Shown: positions 23,899 through 32,934, numbered from the stretch's first letter. The stretch is 64,000 nucleotides of DNA from Streptomyces anulatus (GCF_014650675.1 NZ_BMVK01000008.1:277916-341915), one strand, 5' to 3'. The notes: generated from the letters alone by a model not told the origin. Translations and numbers: made by a program.

Positions 23899-23935
23899 CC
23901 CCCTCCTCGGCCGCCGCCCCCGGTCGAGGAGGGGG
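23899..23935. terminator. Hairpin between convergent pip and aldo/keto reductase genes
   Basis: Arms of 11 bases (23899-23909 and 23925-23935) flank a 15-base GC-rich loop. It lies between two convergent stop codons. Moderate support because the loop is long and there is no U tract. Confidence 0.45.
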
Positions 23936-23973
23936 GCGGCCGCCGGGCGCGGGCGCGCGGATACCGCCGCGGT

Positions 23974-24963
23974 CTACCAGGCGAAGGCCTCCGGAGACGG
24001 CCCCGGGCCCGGGAAGATCTCGTCCAGGCCCGTGAGCACGGCCTCCGGGAGGTCCAGCTCCAGGGCGCGCAGGGCGCTGTCCAGCTGGTCGGCGGTGCGC
24101 GGGCCGACGATCGGACCCGTGATGCCGGGGCGGGTCAGCAACCAGGCCAGGGCCGCTTCGCCGGGTTCCAGGCCGTGCTTGTCGAGCAGGTCCTCGTACG
24201 CCTGGAGCTGGGACCGGGTGGCGGGGTCGGCCAGGGCGTCGGCGGCGCGGCCCGAGGCGCGGCGGCCGCCCTCGGCCGTCTTCCTGATGACGCCGCCCAG
24301 CAGGCCGCCGTGCAGCGGCGACCACGGGATGACGCCGAGGCCGTAGTCCTGGGCGGCCGGGATGACCTCCATCTCGGCGCGGCGCTCGGCGAGGTTGTAG
24401 ATGCACTGCTCGCTGACCAGGCCGAGCGAACCGCGTCGGGCGGCCTGCTCGTTGGCCTGGGCGATCTTGTAGCCGGGGAAGTTCGAGGAACCGGCGTACA
24501 GGATCTTGCCCTGCTGGACCAGGACGTCGATCGCCTGCCAGATCTCGTCGAAGGGCGTGTTCCGGTCGACGTGGTGGAACTGGTACAGGTCGATGTGGTC
24601 GGTCTGGAGGCGCTTGAGGGAGGCGTCGACCGCGCGCCGGATGTTCACGGCGGAGAGCTTGTCGTGGTTCGGCCAGGCATCGCCTTCGGCGGCCATGTTC
24701 CCGTACATCTTGGTGGCCAGGACCACCTTGTCGCGCCGGCCGCCGCCCTGCGCGAACCAGGTGCCGATGATTTCCTCGGTGCGGCCCTTGTTCTCGCCCC
24801 AGCCGTAGACGTTGGCCGTGTCGAAGAAGTTCAGGCCCGCGCCGAGCGCGGAGTCCATGATCGCGTGGCTGTCCGACTCGTTGGTCTGCGGGCCGAAGTT
24901 CATCGTCCCGAGGACGAGCCGGCTGACCTTGAGTCCCGTGCGTCCGAGCTGTGTGTACTTCAT
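23974..24963 (-). CDS. Aldo/keto reductase
   Basis: The 329-residue protein has the AKR barrel layout and the catalytic tetrad: Asp and Tyr in NFFDTANVYGW, Lys in VVLATKMYGN, and His in LYQFHHVD. The NADPH-binding end (ITGPIVGPRTADQLDSALRA) is present. ATG 24963 starts the canonical MKYTQLGRTGLKVSRL sequence. It belongs with the AKR11/12-like bacterial reductases (YajO/YghZ style), which act on diverse aldehydes and ketones; the natural substrate is not indicated. Confidence 0.92.
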   Translation of the reverse strand: MKYTQLGRTGLKVSRLVLGTMNFGPQTNESDSHAIMDSALGAGLNFFDTANVYGWGENKGRTEEIIGTWFAQGGGRRDKVVLATKMYGNMAAEGDAWPNHDKLSAVNIRRAVDASLKRLQTDHIDLYQFHHVDRNTPFDEIWQAIDVLVQQGKILYAGSSNFPGYKIAQANEQAARRGSLGLVSEQCIYNLAERRAEMEVIPAAQDYGLGVIPWSPLHGGLLGGVIRKTAEGGRRASGRAADALADPATRSQLQAYEDLLDKHGLEPGEAALAWLLTRPGITGPIVGPRTADQLDSALRALELDLPEAVLTGLDEIFPGPGPSPEAFAW

Positions 24964-25078
24964 GACGCCCCAGCCAACTCCTTCGAGTCCACTCCAGGCA
25001 AGCATGTGCACCGGACGCGCCGGACGGACCGGGCTCCCGGACGGCGTGGCACGCCCGCCGTCGGGCGGCCCGCCGGTG

Positions 25079-25168
25079 TCAGCCGCCCAGGGCGGCCCCC
25101 ACGGCGACGACGACGAACATCAGCACGAGCACGGCCGCCATGATGCGGTTTCTGGTCTTCGGGTCCAC
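25079..25168 (-). CDS. Small membrane protein, 29 residues (possible SGM_5486 family)
   Basis: The frame VDPKTRNRIMAAVLVLMFV followed by VVAVGAALGG has a charged start and one membrane helix. Length and layout recall the very short Streptomyces proteins annotated as SGM_5486-family transporter-associated proteins, which usually lie near permeases; an MFS gene is two genes away. The GTG at 25168 has purines but they are very close to it. Modest confidence that it is expressed. Confidence 0.5.
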   Translation of the reverse strand: MDPKTRNRIMAAVLVLMFVVVAVGAALGG

Positions 25169-25190
25169 CCTTCGAGCGTAACGGCACCGC

Positions 25191-25787
25191 TCACCTGCCC
25201 AGCGCCCAGGCCCGCACCGTCTCGTAGCGCGGCCGCTCCCCCGGCACGCCGGACACCGGCAGACCGCTCCGTACGAGACGCAGCTCACCGGCCTCCCAGC
25301 GCTCCCCCTCGAACCCCGCCAGCGCTGCGGTGAAGGGTCGCAGGTCCGCCTCGCCCCGGCTCCGGGCCAGCGTGAGGTGCGGGGCGTAGCGGCGGTGCTC
25401 CTCCATCGGCAGCCCGGCCCGCCGGGCGGCGGCGTCGGCGCGCTCGGCGAGCAGCCGCAGCGTGTCGAGCCCGCCCGCCGCCCCGGCCCACAGCGCCCGC
25501 CCGCCGAAGTGCCCCGCTCCGTGGACCCGGAGCGGAAAGGGCTCGGTGCGGTGCGCGGCCCGCTCCAGGCGCGCGTACAGCTCCGGCAGGACGTCCTCCG
25601 GCACCTCGCCGTAGAACGCCAGCGTGTAGTGCCAGCCCTCGGGCCGCGTCCACCGCAGGTCCCCCGCGCCGGGCAGCGTGTGGAGCGGGGCCAGCGCCGC
25701 ACGGAGTCCGGCGACGGCCCCGGCGGGCGGCAGGACGGCGGCGAAGAGGCGCTGGGTGGGCGGACGGCCGGAGCTGTGGCTGCTCAT
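25191..25787 (-). CDS. thpR: RNA 2',3'-cyclic phosphodiesterase (ThpR)
   Basis: The 198-residue protein belongs to the 2H phosphoesterase superfamily. The two H-x-T-x motifs that give the family its name are visible as HYTLAFYGEVP near residue 56 and HLTLARSRG near residue 135. The N-terminal RLFAAVLPP block matches the ThpR/LigT subfamily. It opens 2',3'-cyclic phosphates in RNA. The start is ATG 25787. It lies between the 29-residue membrane protein and the MFS operon. Confidence 0.92.
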   Translation of the reverse strand: MSSHSSGRPPTQRLFAAVLPPAGAVAGLRAALAPLHTLPGAGDLRWTRPEGWHYTLAFYGEVPEDVLPELYARLERAAHRTEPFPLRVHGAGHFGGRALWAGAAGGLDTLRLLAERADAAARRAGLPMEEHRRYAPHLTLARSRGEADLRPFTAALAGFEGERWEAGELRLVRSGLPVSGVPGERPRYETVRAWALGR

Positions 25788-25908
25788 GCGCGCGAGTCTC
25801 CCAGGTCCGGGTGTGTCCGGGGCGCCCGGGCGCAGCGTCGCCTCCGGCTTCGCCGGCCCCGTCGTCGCGGTCGGCGCCTTCCCCCGCTACCGGCACCGCC
25901 GCACGGAC

Positions 25909-25945
25909 AACGCCCTCCTCCCGGTCGCTCCGGGAGGAGGGCGTT
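25909..25945. terminator. Strong hairpin terminator after the MFS gene
   Basis: Perfect 16-base arms (25909-25924 and 25930-25945) with a 5-base loop lie 26 bases past the stop of the leftward MFS gene. A short T run follows on the plus strand. Confidence 0.8.
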
Positions 25946-25970
25946 TCCCCGTACTGCCGTGTCGCGCGTT

Positions 25971-27305
25971 CTACGCCGCCGTCGCCAGCTGCTCGCGCGG
26001 GACGAAGCGGACGTGCGGGCGGCCCGGGCGGAGGTCGACCTTCAGGCGGAGGCCGCCGACGCGGGCGAGGGCGAAGCCGACGCCCAGGGCGGCGATCACC
26101 GAGATCGCGCCGCCGGCCGCGAAGCCGGTGCGGGCGCCGTACGTGTCGCTGATCCAGCCGACGATCGGGGCGCCCACCGGCGTACCCCCGGCGAAGACCA
26201 TCATGTACAGGCTCATCACCCGGCCCCGCATCTCCGGGTCGGCGGCCATCTGGACGCTCGTGTTCGCGGTGATGTTCGTGGTCAGGCCGAGCATGCCGAT
26301 CGGGACCAGCAGGATCGAGAACAGCCAGACCGACGGGGACAGCGAGGCGGCGATCTCCAAAAGCCCGAACGCCGTGCCCGCCGCGACCAGCATCCGCAGC
26401 CGGGTGGAGCGGCGACGGGCCGAGAGCAGTGCGCCGGCCAGCGAACCGGCCGCCATCAGGATGTTGAAGAAGGAGTACAAGCCCGCGCCGCCGTCGAAGA
26501 TCTCGTCGGCGTAGGCGGTCAGCCAGATCGGGAAGTTGAAGCCGAACGTGCCGACGAAGCCGACCAGGACGATCGGCCAGATCAGCTCGGGGCGGCCCTT
26601 CACGTAGCGCAGGCCCTCGCGGAGCTGGCCCTTGGCGCGGGGGACGGTCACCGAGGCGTGCATCTCGTTGGTGCGCATCATCAGCAGGCCGACGAGCGGG
26701 GCCAGGAAGGAGAGGCCGTTGAGCAGGAAGGCCCAGCCGCTGCCGACCGTGGTGATCAGGACGCCCGCGACTGCGGGGCCGATGAGCCGGGCGGACTGGA
26801 AGTTCGCCGAGTTCAGGCTGACCGCGTTGCGCAGTTGCGCGGGGCCGACCATCTCGGAGACGAACGACTGGCGGGCCGGGTTGTCGACGACGGTCACCAT
26901 GCCGAGGAGGAAGGCGACCAGATAGACGTGCCAGACCTCCACGACCCCGGCCAGGGTCAGGACGGCCAGCGCGATGCCGCACAGGCCGAGCAGGGCCTGG
27001 CTGACGAGCAGGATCTGCCGCTTCGGCAGCCGGTCGGCTATGACGCCGCCGTACAGGCCGAAGAGCAGCATCGGGAGGAACTGCAGGGCCGTCGTGATGC
27101 CGACGGCGGTGGCGCTACCCGTCAGGCTCAGCACGAGCCAGTCCTGCGTGATGCGGGACATCCAGGTACCGGTGTTGGAGATCACGGCGCCCGTGGCGAA
27201 CAGGCGGTAGTTACGGATCTTCAGCGACGAGAAGGTCCCGCCGGTCTTGCTCTCGTGGGTGGAAGTCGGTGCGGGGGCGGAGTCTGCTCCGGATCCCGTA
27301 CTCAA
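25971..27305 (-). CDS. MFS transporter, MFS_3/EntS-like
   Basis: The 444-residue product has 12 hydrophobic segments and the family's opening block (LKIRNYRLFATGAVISNTGT) typical of the transmembrane secretion effector/EntS-like group. The loop motif GVIADRLPKR between helices 2 and 3 is the MFS motif A variant. It is probably a drug or siderophore exporter. The TTG at 27305 is favoured because GAGGAGG lies about ten bases upstream. The gene is 135 bases behind a MarR gene in the same direction, the classic regulator-efflux arrangement. Confidence 0.88.
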   Translation of the reverse strand: MSTGSGADSAPAPTSTHESKTGGTFSSLKIRNYRLFATGAVISNTGTWMSRITQDWLVLSLTGSATAVGITTALQFLPMLLFGLYGGVIADRLPKRQILLVSQALLGLCGIALAVLTLAGVVEVWHVYLVAFLLGMVTVVDNPARQSFVSEMVGPAQLRNAVSLNSANFQSARLIGPAVAGVLITTVGSGWAFLLNGLSFLAPLVGLLMMRTNEMHASVTVPRAKGQLREGLRYVKGRPELIWPIVLVGFVGTFGFNFPIWLTAYADEIFDGGAGLYSFFNILMAAGSLAGALLSARRRSTRLRMLVAAGTAFGLLEIAASLSPSVWLFSILLVPIGMLGLTTNITANTSVQMAADPEMRGRVMSLYMMVFAGGTPVGAPIVGWISDTYGARTGFAAGGAISVIAALGVGFALARVGGLRLKVDLRPGRPHVRFVPREQLATAA

Positions 27306-27440
27306 AAGGGTTCGCCTCCTCGGGCGTCTGCGGCGTTCGGTCCGACGAGGACGTGACGACGGGCGCTCCGGCGGTGATCCGGGACAGACCGGAAGGTGCT
27401 TCCGGTCCGGCGGCGGATCATCGTCGGCGCGCCCGCGGGG

Positions 27441-27881
27441 TCACAGGTGGGCGAGCTTCTCCAACACGGGCGCGGCGGCCCGAAGCGTCTCCCACTCGTC
27501 CTCGTCCAGGCCCTCGGCGAGGTGGGACAGCCAGGCGTTCCGCTTGGTGCGGCTCTCCGCGAGCATGGCCTCGGCCTGCTCGGTCTGGCTGACCCTCTTC
27601 TGCCGACGGTCATCGGGGTGCGGTTCCAGCCTGACCAGCCCCTTCGCCTCCAGCAGCGCGACGATGCGGGTCATCGACGGGGGCTGCACGTGCTCCTTGC
27701 GGGCCAGCTCACCGGGGGTGGCCGAACCGCAACGGGCAAGGGTGCCGAGCACCGACATCTCGGTGGGGCTCAGCGACTCGTCGACACGCTGGTGCTTCAG
27801 GCGACGGCCCAGCAGCATCACGGCGGAGCGGAGGGAGCTCACGGCGGCGGCACTGTCGCCGTCGTGGATCAGGTCAGGCAT
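27441..27881 (-). CDS. MarR family transcriptional regulator
   Basis: This 146-residue protein has the MarR winged helix: LSPTEMSVLGTLARCGSATP, the recognition helix HVQPPSMTRIVALLEAKGLV and the wing PDDRRQKRVSQTEQ. The C-terminal helices form the dimer interface. It probably represses itself and the MFS gene and is released by a small ligand. AT-rich repeats lie just upstream (27884-27915). Confidence 0.93.
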   Translation of the reverse strand: MPDLIHDGDSAAAVSSLRSAVMLLGRRLKHQRVDESLSPTEMSVLGTLARCGSATPGELARKEHVQPPSMTRIVALLEAKGLVRLEPHPDDRRQKRVSQTEQAEAMLAESRTKRNAWLSHLAEGLDEDEWETLRAAAPVLEKLAHL

Positions 27882-27883
27882 GT

Positions 27884-27915
27884 TTGTTAGCGTAACTCAT
27901 TACCCAACCTAAATA
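27884..27915. promoter_or_regulatory. Probable MarR operator/promoter
   Basis: Overlapping dyads GTTAGCGTAAC and GTAACTCATTAC and a TTACCCAACC half-site lie within 35 bases upstream of the MarR ATG. They are AT-rich against the local background, as expected for a self-regulated MarR promoter. Exact boundaries are uncertain. Confidence 0.5.
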
Positions 27916-28015
27916 CCACCCGATGGTACACGCGCGAGAAACTGGTCACCCGAACGAGTGAGTTAGAAGCGGAAAGTGACGCAAAGAGCGCTCCGGGGCG
28001 GCGACCCTGCTGGAC

Positions 28016-28225
28016 ATGGGATCGACAGTGCTCAGCCTGCGGATAGACGGTGAGCTGCTCGACCGGCTCCGGCAGCACGCCGCGAAACGCGGAATGAGCG
28101 TCCAGGACTATGTGGTCCGGACGCTCATTCGCGACGACTTCGACGAACGCTTCACAGCGGCCGTCGAGGAGACGGAGAAGTTCTACGGCGACGCCCGAGG
28201 GAGCGTGACGCCACCGATCACGTGA
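28016..28225 (+). CDS. Ribbon-helix-helix (CopG-like) protein
   Basis: The 69-residue product has an N-terminal beta strand (TVLSLRIDGELLDRL) followed by two helices (RQHAAKRGMSVQDYVVRTLI), the RHH DNA-binding pattern of CopG/Arc/Mnt proteins. No toxin gene is adjacent, so this is more likely a solitary regulator or a mere fold match than an antitoxin. The last codons (SVTPPIT) lie in a duplicated copy of the neighbouring permease's 3' end. The ATG is at 28016. Confidence 0.75.
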   Translation: MGSTVLSLRIDGELLDRLRQHAAKRGMSVQDYVVRTLIRDDFDERFTAAVEETEKFYGDARGSVTPPIT

Positions 28226-28268
28226 GGCCGGGCCACGGCATCACGGAGGAACCGATCACGTGAGGCCG
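28213..28268. repeat. 18-bp perfect direct repeat spanning two stop codons
   Basis: The sequence ACCGATCACGTGAGGCCG occurs at 28213-28230 and 28251-28268, and similarity continues about 20 bases further in each copy. Copy 2 contains the NCS2 permease stop; copy 1 contains the stop of the RHH gene. This looks like a tandem duplication of the permease gene's 3' end. Confidence 0.85.
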
Positions 28269-29710
28269 AGCGCCGGCATCGCGTAGTAGAAGACGAACAC
28301 CGCCGAGACCACGTACATGGCCACCGGCACCTCGCGGCCGCGGCCGGCCGCCAGGCGCAGCACGGAGAAGGCGATGAAGCCGATGCCGATGCCGTTGGTG
28401 ATCGAGTACGTGAACGGCATCATCACCATCGCGAGGAACGCCGGGACCGCGAGCGTGTAGTCGCTCCAGTCGATGTCCCGCACCGAGCCCGCGATGATCA
28501 GGAAGCCGACCGCCAGCAGGGCGGGAGTGGCCGCCTGCGACGGGACCATGGTCGCCAGCGGTGTGAGGAACAGCGCCACCGAGAAGAGCAGACCGGTCAC
28601 CACGCTCGCCAGTCCGGTGCGGGCGCCTTCGCCGACGCCCGCGGTGGACTCCACGAAGCACGTGGTGGCGGAGGAGGAGCTCGCACCGCCCGCGGCGACC
28701 GCGATGCCGTCCACGAACAGCACCTTGTTGATGCCGGGGAAGTTGCCGTCCTGGTCCATCAGCTTCGCCTCGTCGCCGACGCCCAGGATGGTGCCCATCG
28801 CGTCGAAGAAGCAGGACAGCAGCACGGTGAAGACGAACAGCACGCCGGTCAGGACGCCGACCTTCTCGAAGCCGCCGAACAGGCTGACCTCGCCGAGCAG
28901 ACCGAAGTCCGGCGCGGAGACCGGGTTGCCCGGCCATGCGGGCGTCGTCAGACCCCACGCCCCGTCGGGCAGGCCGGCCACCGCGTCGATGACCAGGGCG
29001 ACGACCGTCATGGCGACGATCGAGATCAGGATCGCGCCGGGCACCTTGCGCACGATCAGCGCGAGCGTGAGCAGCGCGCCGAGGACGAAGACGAGTACCG
29101 GCCAGCCGTCGAGGTGGCCGCTGCCGCCGAGCTGGAGCGGCACGGTGGTGTGCGCGGCGTCGGGAATGCGCGAGACGAAGCCGGAGTCGACGAGGCCGAT
29201 CAGCAGGATGAAGAGGCCGATACCGATCGCGATGCCCTTGCGGAGCGACTTCGGCACGGCGTTCATCACGCGTTCCCGCAGCCCGGTGGCGACCAGCAGC
29301 ATCACCACGATGCCCGCGAGGACGACCATGCCCATCGCGTCCGGCCAGCTCATCCGGGGAGCGAGCTGGAGCGCGACGACCGTGTTGACGCCGAGGCCGG
29401 CGGCGAGCGCGATCGGCACATTGCCGATGACGCCCATCAGCAGGGTGGAGAACGCGGCGGACAGCACGGTGGCGGTGACCAGCTGACCGTTGTCGAGCTG
29501 GTTGCCGTACATGTCCTTCGCGCTGCCCAGGATGATCGGGTTGAGCACGATGATGTACGCCATCGCGAAGAACGTGGCGAACCCGCCGCGGAACTCGCGG
29601 GCGACGGTCGACCCCCGCTCGGAGATCTTGAAGAACCGGTCCAGGCTGCCCTGGGACTGCGGAGCCGAGGGGGGCGGGGAGTCGACCGGAGCGGGGGCCG
29701 AGGGGGGCAT
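28256..29710 (-). CDS. NCS2 family purine permease (AzgA/PbuG-like)
   Basis: The 484-residue membrane protein starts with a proline-rich leader and then RGGFATFFAMAYIIVLNPIIL, the family signature of AzgA/GhxP-like hypoxanthine, guanine or adenine transporters. About 13 helices, a SSSATTCFVESTAGVGEGAR block in the substrate region and a C-terminal GIGIGFIAFSVLRL helix are present. It imports purine bases by proton symport. The start ATG 29710 is behind GAGGT. No purine riboswitch-like structure is visible in the 5' region. Confidence 0.92.
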   Translation of the reverse strand: MPPSAPAPVDSPPPSAPQSQGSLDRFFKISERGSTVAREFRGGFATFFAMAYIIVLNPIILGSAKDMYGNQLDNGQLVTATVLSAAFSTLLMGVIGNVPIALAAGLGVNTVVALQLAPRMSWPDAMGMVVLAGIVVMLLVATGLRERVMNAVPKSLRKGIAIGIGLFILLIGLVDSGFVSRIPDAAHTTVPLQLGGSGHLDGWPVLVFVLGALLTLALIVRKVPGAILISIVAMTVVALVIDAVAGLPDGAWGLTTPAWPGNPVSAPDFGLLGEVSLFGGFEKVGVLTGVLFVFTVLLSCFFDAMGTILGVGDEAKLMDQDGNFPGINKVLFVDGIAVAAGGASSSSATTCFVESTAGVGEGARTGLASVVTGLLFSVALFLTPLATMVPSQAATPALLAVGFLIIAGSVRDIDWSDYTLAVPAFLAMVMMPFTYSITNGIGIGFIAFSVLRLAAGRGREVPVAMYVVSAVFVFYYAMPALGLT

Positions 29711-29922
29711 GGGTGACCTCAGTCGTACGTAGAGGGGGTGGGCGCAGTGGGACGGCAGATGATCGAAATTGGATGTTCAGACGAACAATTCGAGCCAACC
29801 CAAAGCAGATTCAGTATGAATACATCAAGCGAAGATCGCTATCTCCGCGCGTAGACCCGCGTGGCCCCTGGGGCCGACCGGCCCGTACACCCCCCGATCA
29901 GGTGGCCCCATACACTGAACTC

Positions 29923-30255
29923 ATGGAGAAGTGGACACCGAAGCACGAGGCGCCCGAACCCCTGGAGGGCCCCGTCGTCGCCACCGTCGTCGGCGGCACG
30001 ATCCTCTGGTTCGTCCTCTTCCTCGCCCAGCTCCCCTTCTACGGCTGGTTCGCCGACCGCGGCCACACCTGGTGGGTGTGGACCCCGCTGGCCGGCGCCG
30101 GGCTCGGCCTGATCGGCATCTGGTACGTCCGGGGGCGCGACGCCGCCCTCAAGCGGCACGCGGCCAAGGTCGAGGCCAAGGACGCCGCGGGGGCCGAGGC
30201 GGCGGACAGCGCGCTGGGCGGCGACCCGGCGGGACGCACCGACCGGACCGCCTGA
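29923..30255 (+). CDS. DUF2530 domain-containing membrane protein
   Basis: This 110-residue protein has two membrane helices (VVATVVGGTILWFVLFLAQL and WWVWTPLAGAGLGLIGIWYV) and a charged C-terminal tail, the DUF2530 layout found in actinobacteria. The internal GRDAALKR motif after the second helix is family-like. The ATG 29923 is used; the open frame upstream is the complement of promoter DNA. It is divergent from the purine permease; function unknown. Confidence 0.85.
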   Translation: MEKWTPKHEAPEPLEGPVVATVVGGTILWFVLFLAQLPFYGWFADRGHTWWVWTPLAGAGLGLIGIWYVRGRDAALKRHAAKVEAKDAAGAEAADSALGGDPAGRTDRTA

Positions 30256-30414
30256 CACCGCCCCCGGGCCGCCCGCATCCGTCTCCGTGCGACACCTGAG
30301 CAGGACGCCTCCGCGAAGCTCCCGTACGACCTCGGTGCCGACTTCGTCCTCCCCTGGTCGGATCTTCGCCCCTCCGGCGGGTGATTCGCCGCGCACGCCC
30401 GTACCGTCGAACCC

Positions 30415-32934
30415 ATGACGCAGCGGGCACTCGATTCCTCCGGGGAGCAGACCCCCGGATCCTCCCGGCCGACCATGATCGACGCGGGGGCGGAACTCGA
30501 CCCCGTGCACCCCATGGAGCCACCGCCGGCCCGCCGGCCCGACGGTCTGAGCACCGCCGAGGTCGCCGAACGGGTCGCGCGCGGCGAGGTCAACGACGTA
30601 CCCGTACGGTCCTCGCGCTCGGTCACCGAGATCGTCCGGGCCAACGTCTTCACCCGGTTCAACCTGATCATCGGCGTGCTCTGGGTGATCATGCTGTTCG
30701 TCGCGCCGATCCAGGACAGCCTCTTCGGCTTCGTGATCGTCGCCAACACCGGCATCGGCATCATCCAGGAGTGGCGGGCCAAGAAGACCCTGGACAGCCT
30801 CGCGGTGATCGGCGAGGCGAAGCCGACGGTGCGGCGCGACGGGGTCGCCGCCGAGATCTCCACCTCCGAGATCGTCCTCGGCGACCTGGTCGAGCTCGGC
30901 CCCGGCGACAAGGTGGTCGTGGACGGCACGGTCTCCGAGGCCGACAGCCTGGAGATCGACGAGTCGCTGCTCACCGGGGAGGCCGACCCGGTGATCAAGC
31001 GGGCCGGCGACCCCGTGATGTCCGGCAGCTTCGTCGTCGCGGGGGGCGGCGCGTTCACCGCGACCAAGGTGGGCCGCGAGGCGTACGCCGCGCAGCTCGC
31101 CGAGGAGGCGTCGCGCTTCACGCTCGTCCACTCGGAGCTGCGCAGCGGCATCAGCACGATCCTGAAGTACGTCACCTGGATGATGGTGCCGACGGCGATC
31201 GGGCTGATCATCAGCCAGCTGGTCGTGAAGGACAACAACTTCAAGGAGTCCGTCGCCAGGACCGTCGGCGGCATCGTCCCGATGATCCCCGAGGGGCTGG
31301 TCCTGCTGACCTCGGTGGCCTTCGCCATCGGCGTCGTACGGCTGGGCCGCAAGCAGTGCCTGGTGCAGGAGCTGCCCGCCATCGAGGGCCTCGCGCGGGT
31401 CGACGTGGTCTGCCTGGACAAGACGGGGACCCTCACCGAGGGCGGCATGGACGTCACGGAGGTCCGGCCGCTCAACGGGAGCGACGAGGCGTACGTGACG
31501 CAGGTGCTGCGGACCTTCGGCTCCTCGGACCCCCGGCCCAACGCCAGCCTCCAGGCCATCATCGACGCGTACCCGGCGTCCGGCGGCGACGCGCTTCCGG
31601 CGAGCGGCGGCGACGCGCTTCCGGCGTCCGGCGGCGACGCGGAGAGCTGGACGGTCACCGACGCGATGCCGTTCTCCTCGGCGCGCAAGTACAGCGGCGC
31701 GGCGTTGACGGAGGCCGACGGAACGGACTCCGTCTGGCTGCTCGGCGCCCCCGACGTCCTGCTGTCCGAGGGCGACGCGACCCTCACCGAGATCGAGCAG
31801 CTCAACGAGCAGGGCCTGCGGGTGCTGCTGCTGGCCCGTGCCGAGGGCGAGCTGGACGCGCCCGGCGCGGCGGCCGGGGCCGCCCCCACCGCCCTGGTCG
31901 TGCTGGAGCAGCGGCTGCGGCCGGACGCGGGCGACACGCTCGCCTACTTCGCCGACCAGAACGTGGCCACCAAGGTCATCTCCGGCGACAACGCGGTCTC
32001 GGTCGGCGCGGTCGCCGGGAAGCTGGGTCTCGCGGGCGCGGAGAACACGCTGGACGCCCGCCGGCTGCCCACCGACCCGGACGAGATGGCCACGGCCATG
32101 GAGGAGAACGCGGTCTTCGGCCGGGTCACCCCGCAGCAGAAGCGGGACATGGTCGCCGCCCTCCAGTCGCGCGGCCACACGGTCGCGATGACCGGCGACG
32201 GCGTGAACGACGTGCTGGCGCTCAAGGACGCCGACATCGGCGTCTCGATGGGTTCGGGCTCGGAGGCGACGCGGGCGGTGGCACAGATCGTGCTGCTGAA
32301 CAACAGCTTCGCGACGCTGCCCTCGGTGGTCGCCGAGGGCCGCCGGGTGATCGGCAACATCACCCGGGTCGCGACGCTCTTCCTGACCAAGACGGTCTAC
32401 TCGGTGCTGCTGGCGATCCTGGTGGTGTGCTTCCAGGTGGAGTACCCGTTCCTGCCGAGGCACCTGACCCTGCTGTCCACGCTGACCATCGGCGTCCCGG
32501 CGTTCTTCCTGGCGCTCGCGCCCAACAAGGAGCGGGCCCAGCCCCACTTCGTACGCCGGGTCATGCGGTACGCGATCCCCTCGGGCGTCATCGCGGCGGC
32601 GGCCACCTTCGCCACGTACCTGGTGGCGCGGCACTACTACAGCGGCGAGGGCGCGCTGGAGGCGGAGACGAGCGCGGCGACGCTGACGCTGTTCCTGGTC
32701 TCGATGTGGGTCCTGGCGATCATCGCCCGCCCGTACACCTGGTGGCGCGTCGGCCTGGTGGCGGCGATGGGGCTCGGCTTCCTGATCGTGCTCGTGGTGC
32801 CGTGGCTCCAGGGCTTCTTCGCGCTGAAGCTGGTGGGCGCGCCGATGCCGTGGACGGCGGTCGGCATCGCGGTGGCGGCGGCCGCCCTGCTGGAGTTCAC
32901 CTGGCGCTGGGTGGGGCGGCGCTTCGGGATGTAG
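30415..32934 (+). CDS. Cation-translocating P-type ATPase, CtpE-like
   Basis: The 839-residue protein has the P-type ATPase core: LLTGEAD in the actuator domain, phosphorylation motif DKTGT (Asp335), and the hinge GDGVNDVLALKDAD. The M4 segment has PEGLVLL instead of the CPx of heavy-metal pumps or PEGLP of classical Ca pumps; mycobacterial CtpE, linked to calcium, has the same type. A KYSGAAL block marks the nucleotide pocket. Eight to ten membrane helices are seen. The nucleotide-binding domain carries a triplicated PASGGDAL insert (31573-31641). Ca or Mg transport is inference. Confidence 0.9.
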   Translation: MTQRALDSSGEQTPGSSRPTMIDAGAELDPVHPMEPPPARRPDGLSTAEVAERVARGEVNDVPVRSSRSVTEIVRANVFTRFNLIIGVLWVIMLFVAPIQDSLFGFVIVANTGIGIIQEWRAKKTLDSLAVIGEAKPTVRRDGVAAEISTSEIVLGDLVELGPGDKVVVDGTVSEADSLEIDESLLTGEADPVIKRAGDPVMSGSFVVAGGGAFTATKVGREAYAAQLAEEASRFTLVHSELRSGISTILKYVTWMMVPTAIGLIISQLVVKDNNFKESVARTVGGIVPMIPEGLVLLTSVAFAIGVVRLGRKQCLVQELPAIEGLARVDVVCLDKTGTLTEGGMDVTEVRPLNGSDEAYVTQVLRTFGSSDPRPNASLQAIIDAYPASGGDALPASGGDALPASGGDAESWTVTDAMPFSSARKYSGAALTEADGTDSVWLLGAPDVLLSEGDATLTEIEQLNEQGLRVLLLARAEGELDAPGAAAGAAPTALVVLEQRLRPDAGDTLAYFADQNVATKVISGDNAVSVGAVAGKLGLAGAENTLDARRLPTDPDEMATAMEENAVFGRVTPQQKRDMVAALQSRGHTVAMTGDGVNDVLALKDADIGVSMGSGSEATRAVAQIVLLNNSFATLPSVVAEGRRVIGNITRVATLFLTKTVYSVLLAILVVCFQVEYPFLPRHLTLLSTLTIGVPAFFLALAPNKERAQPHFVRRVMRYAIPSGVIAAAATFATYLVARHYYSGEGALEAETSAATLTLFLVSMWVLAIIARPYTWWRVGLVAAMGLGFLIVLVVPWLQGFFALKLVGAPMPWTAVGIAVAAAALLEFTWRWVGRRFGM
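31573..31641 (+). repeat. 24-bp tandem repeat inside the P-type ATPase gene
   Basis: Two full units of 24 bases (31573-31596, 31597-31620) and a third of 21 (31621-31641) are near-identical and encode PASGGDAL three times. The repeat lies in the cytosolic nucleotide-binding domain, in frame. Confidence 0.85.

Noticed and set aside
28016..28225. Antitoxin of a toxin-antitoxin module
   Set aside because: RHH fold is likely, but the neighbour downstream is a convergent purine permease and no toxin-like gene is near.
29711..29922. Purine riboswitch upstream of the NCS2 permease
   Set aside because: The AT-rich stretch shows no three-way junction or conserved purine-riboswitch core; such switches are not expected in Streptomyces.
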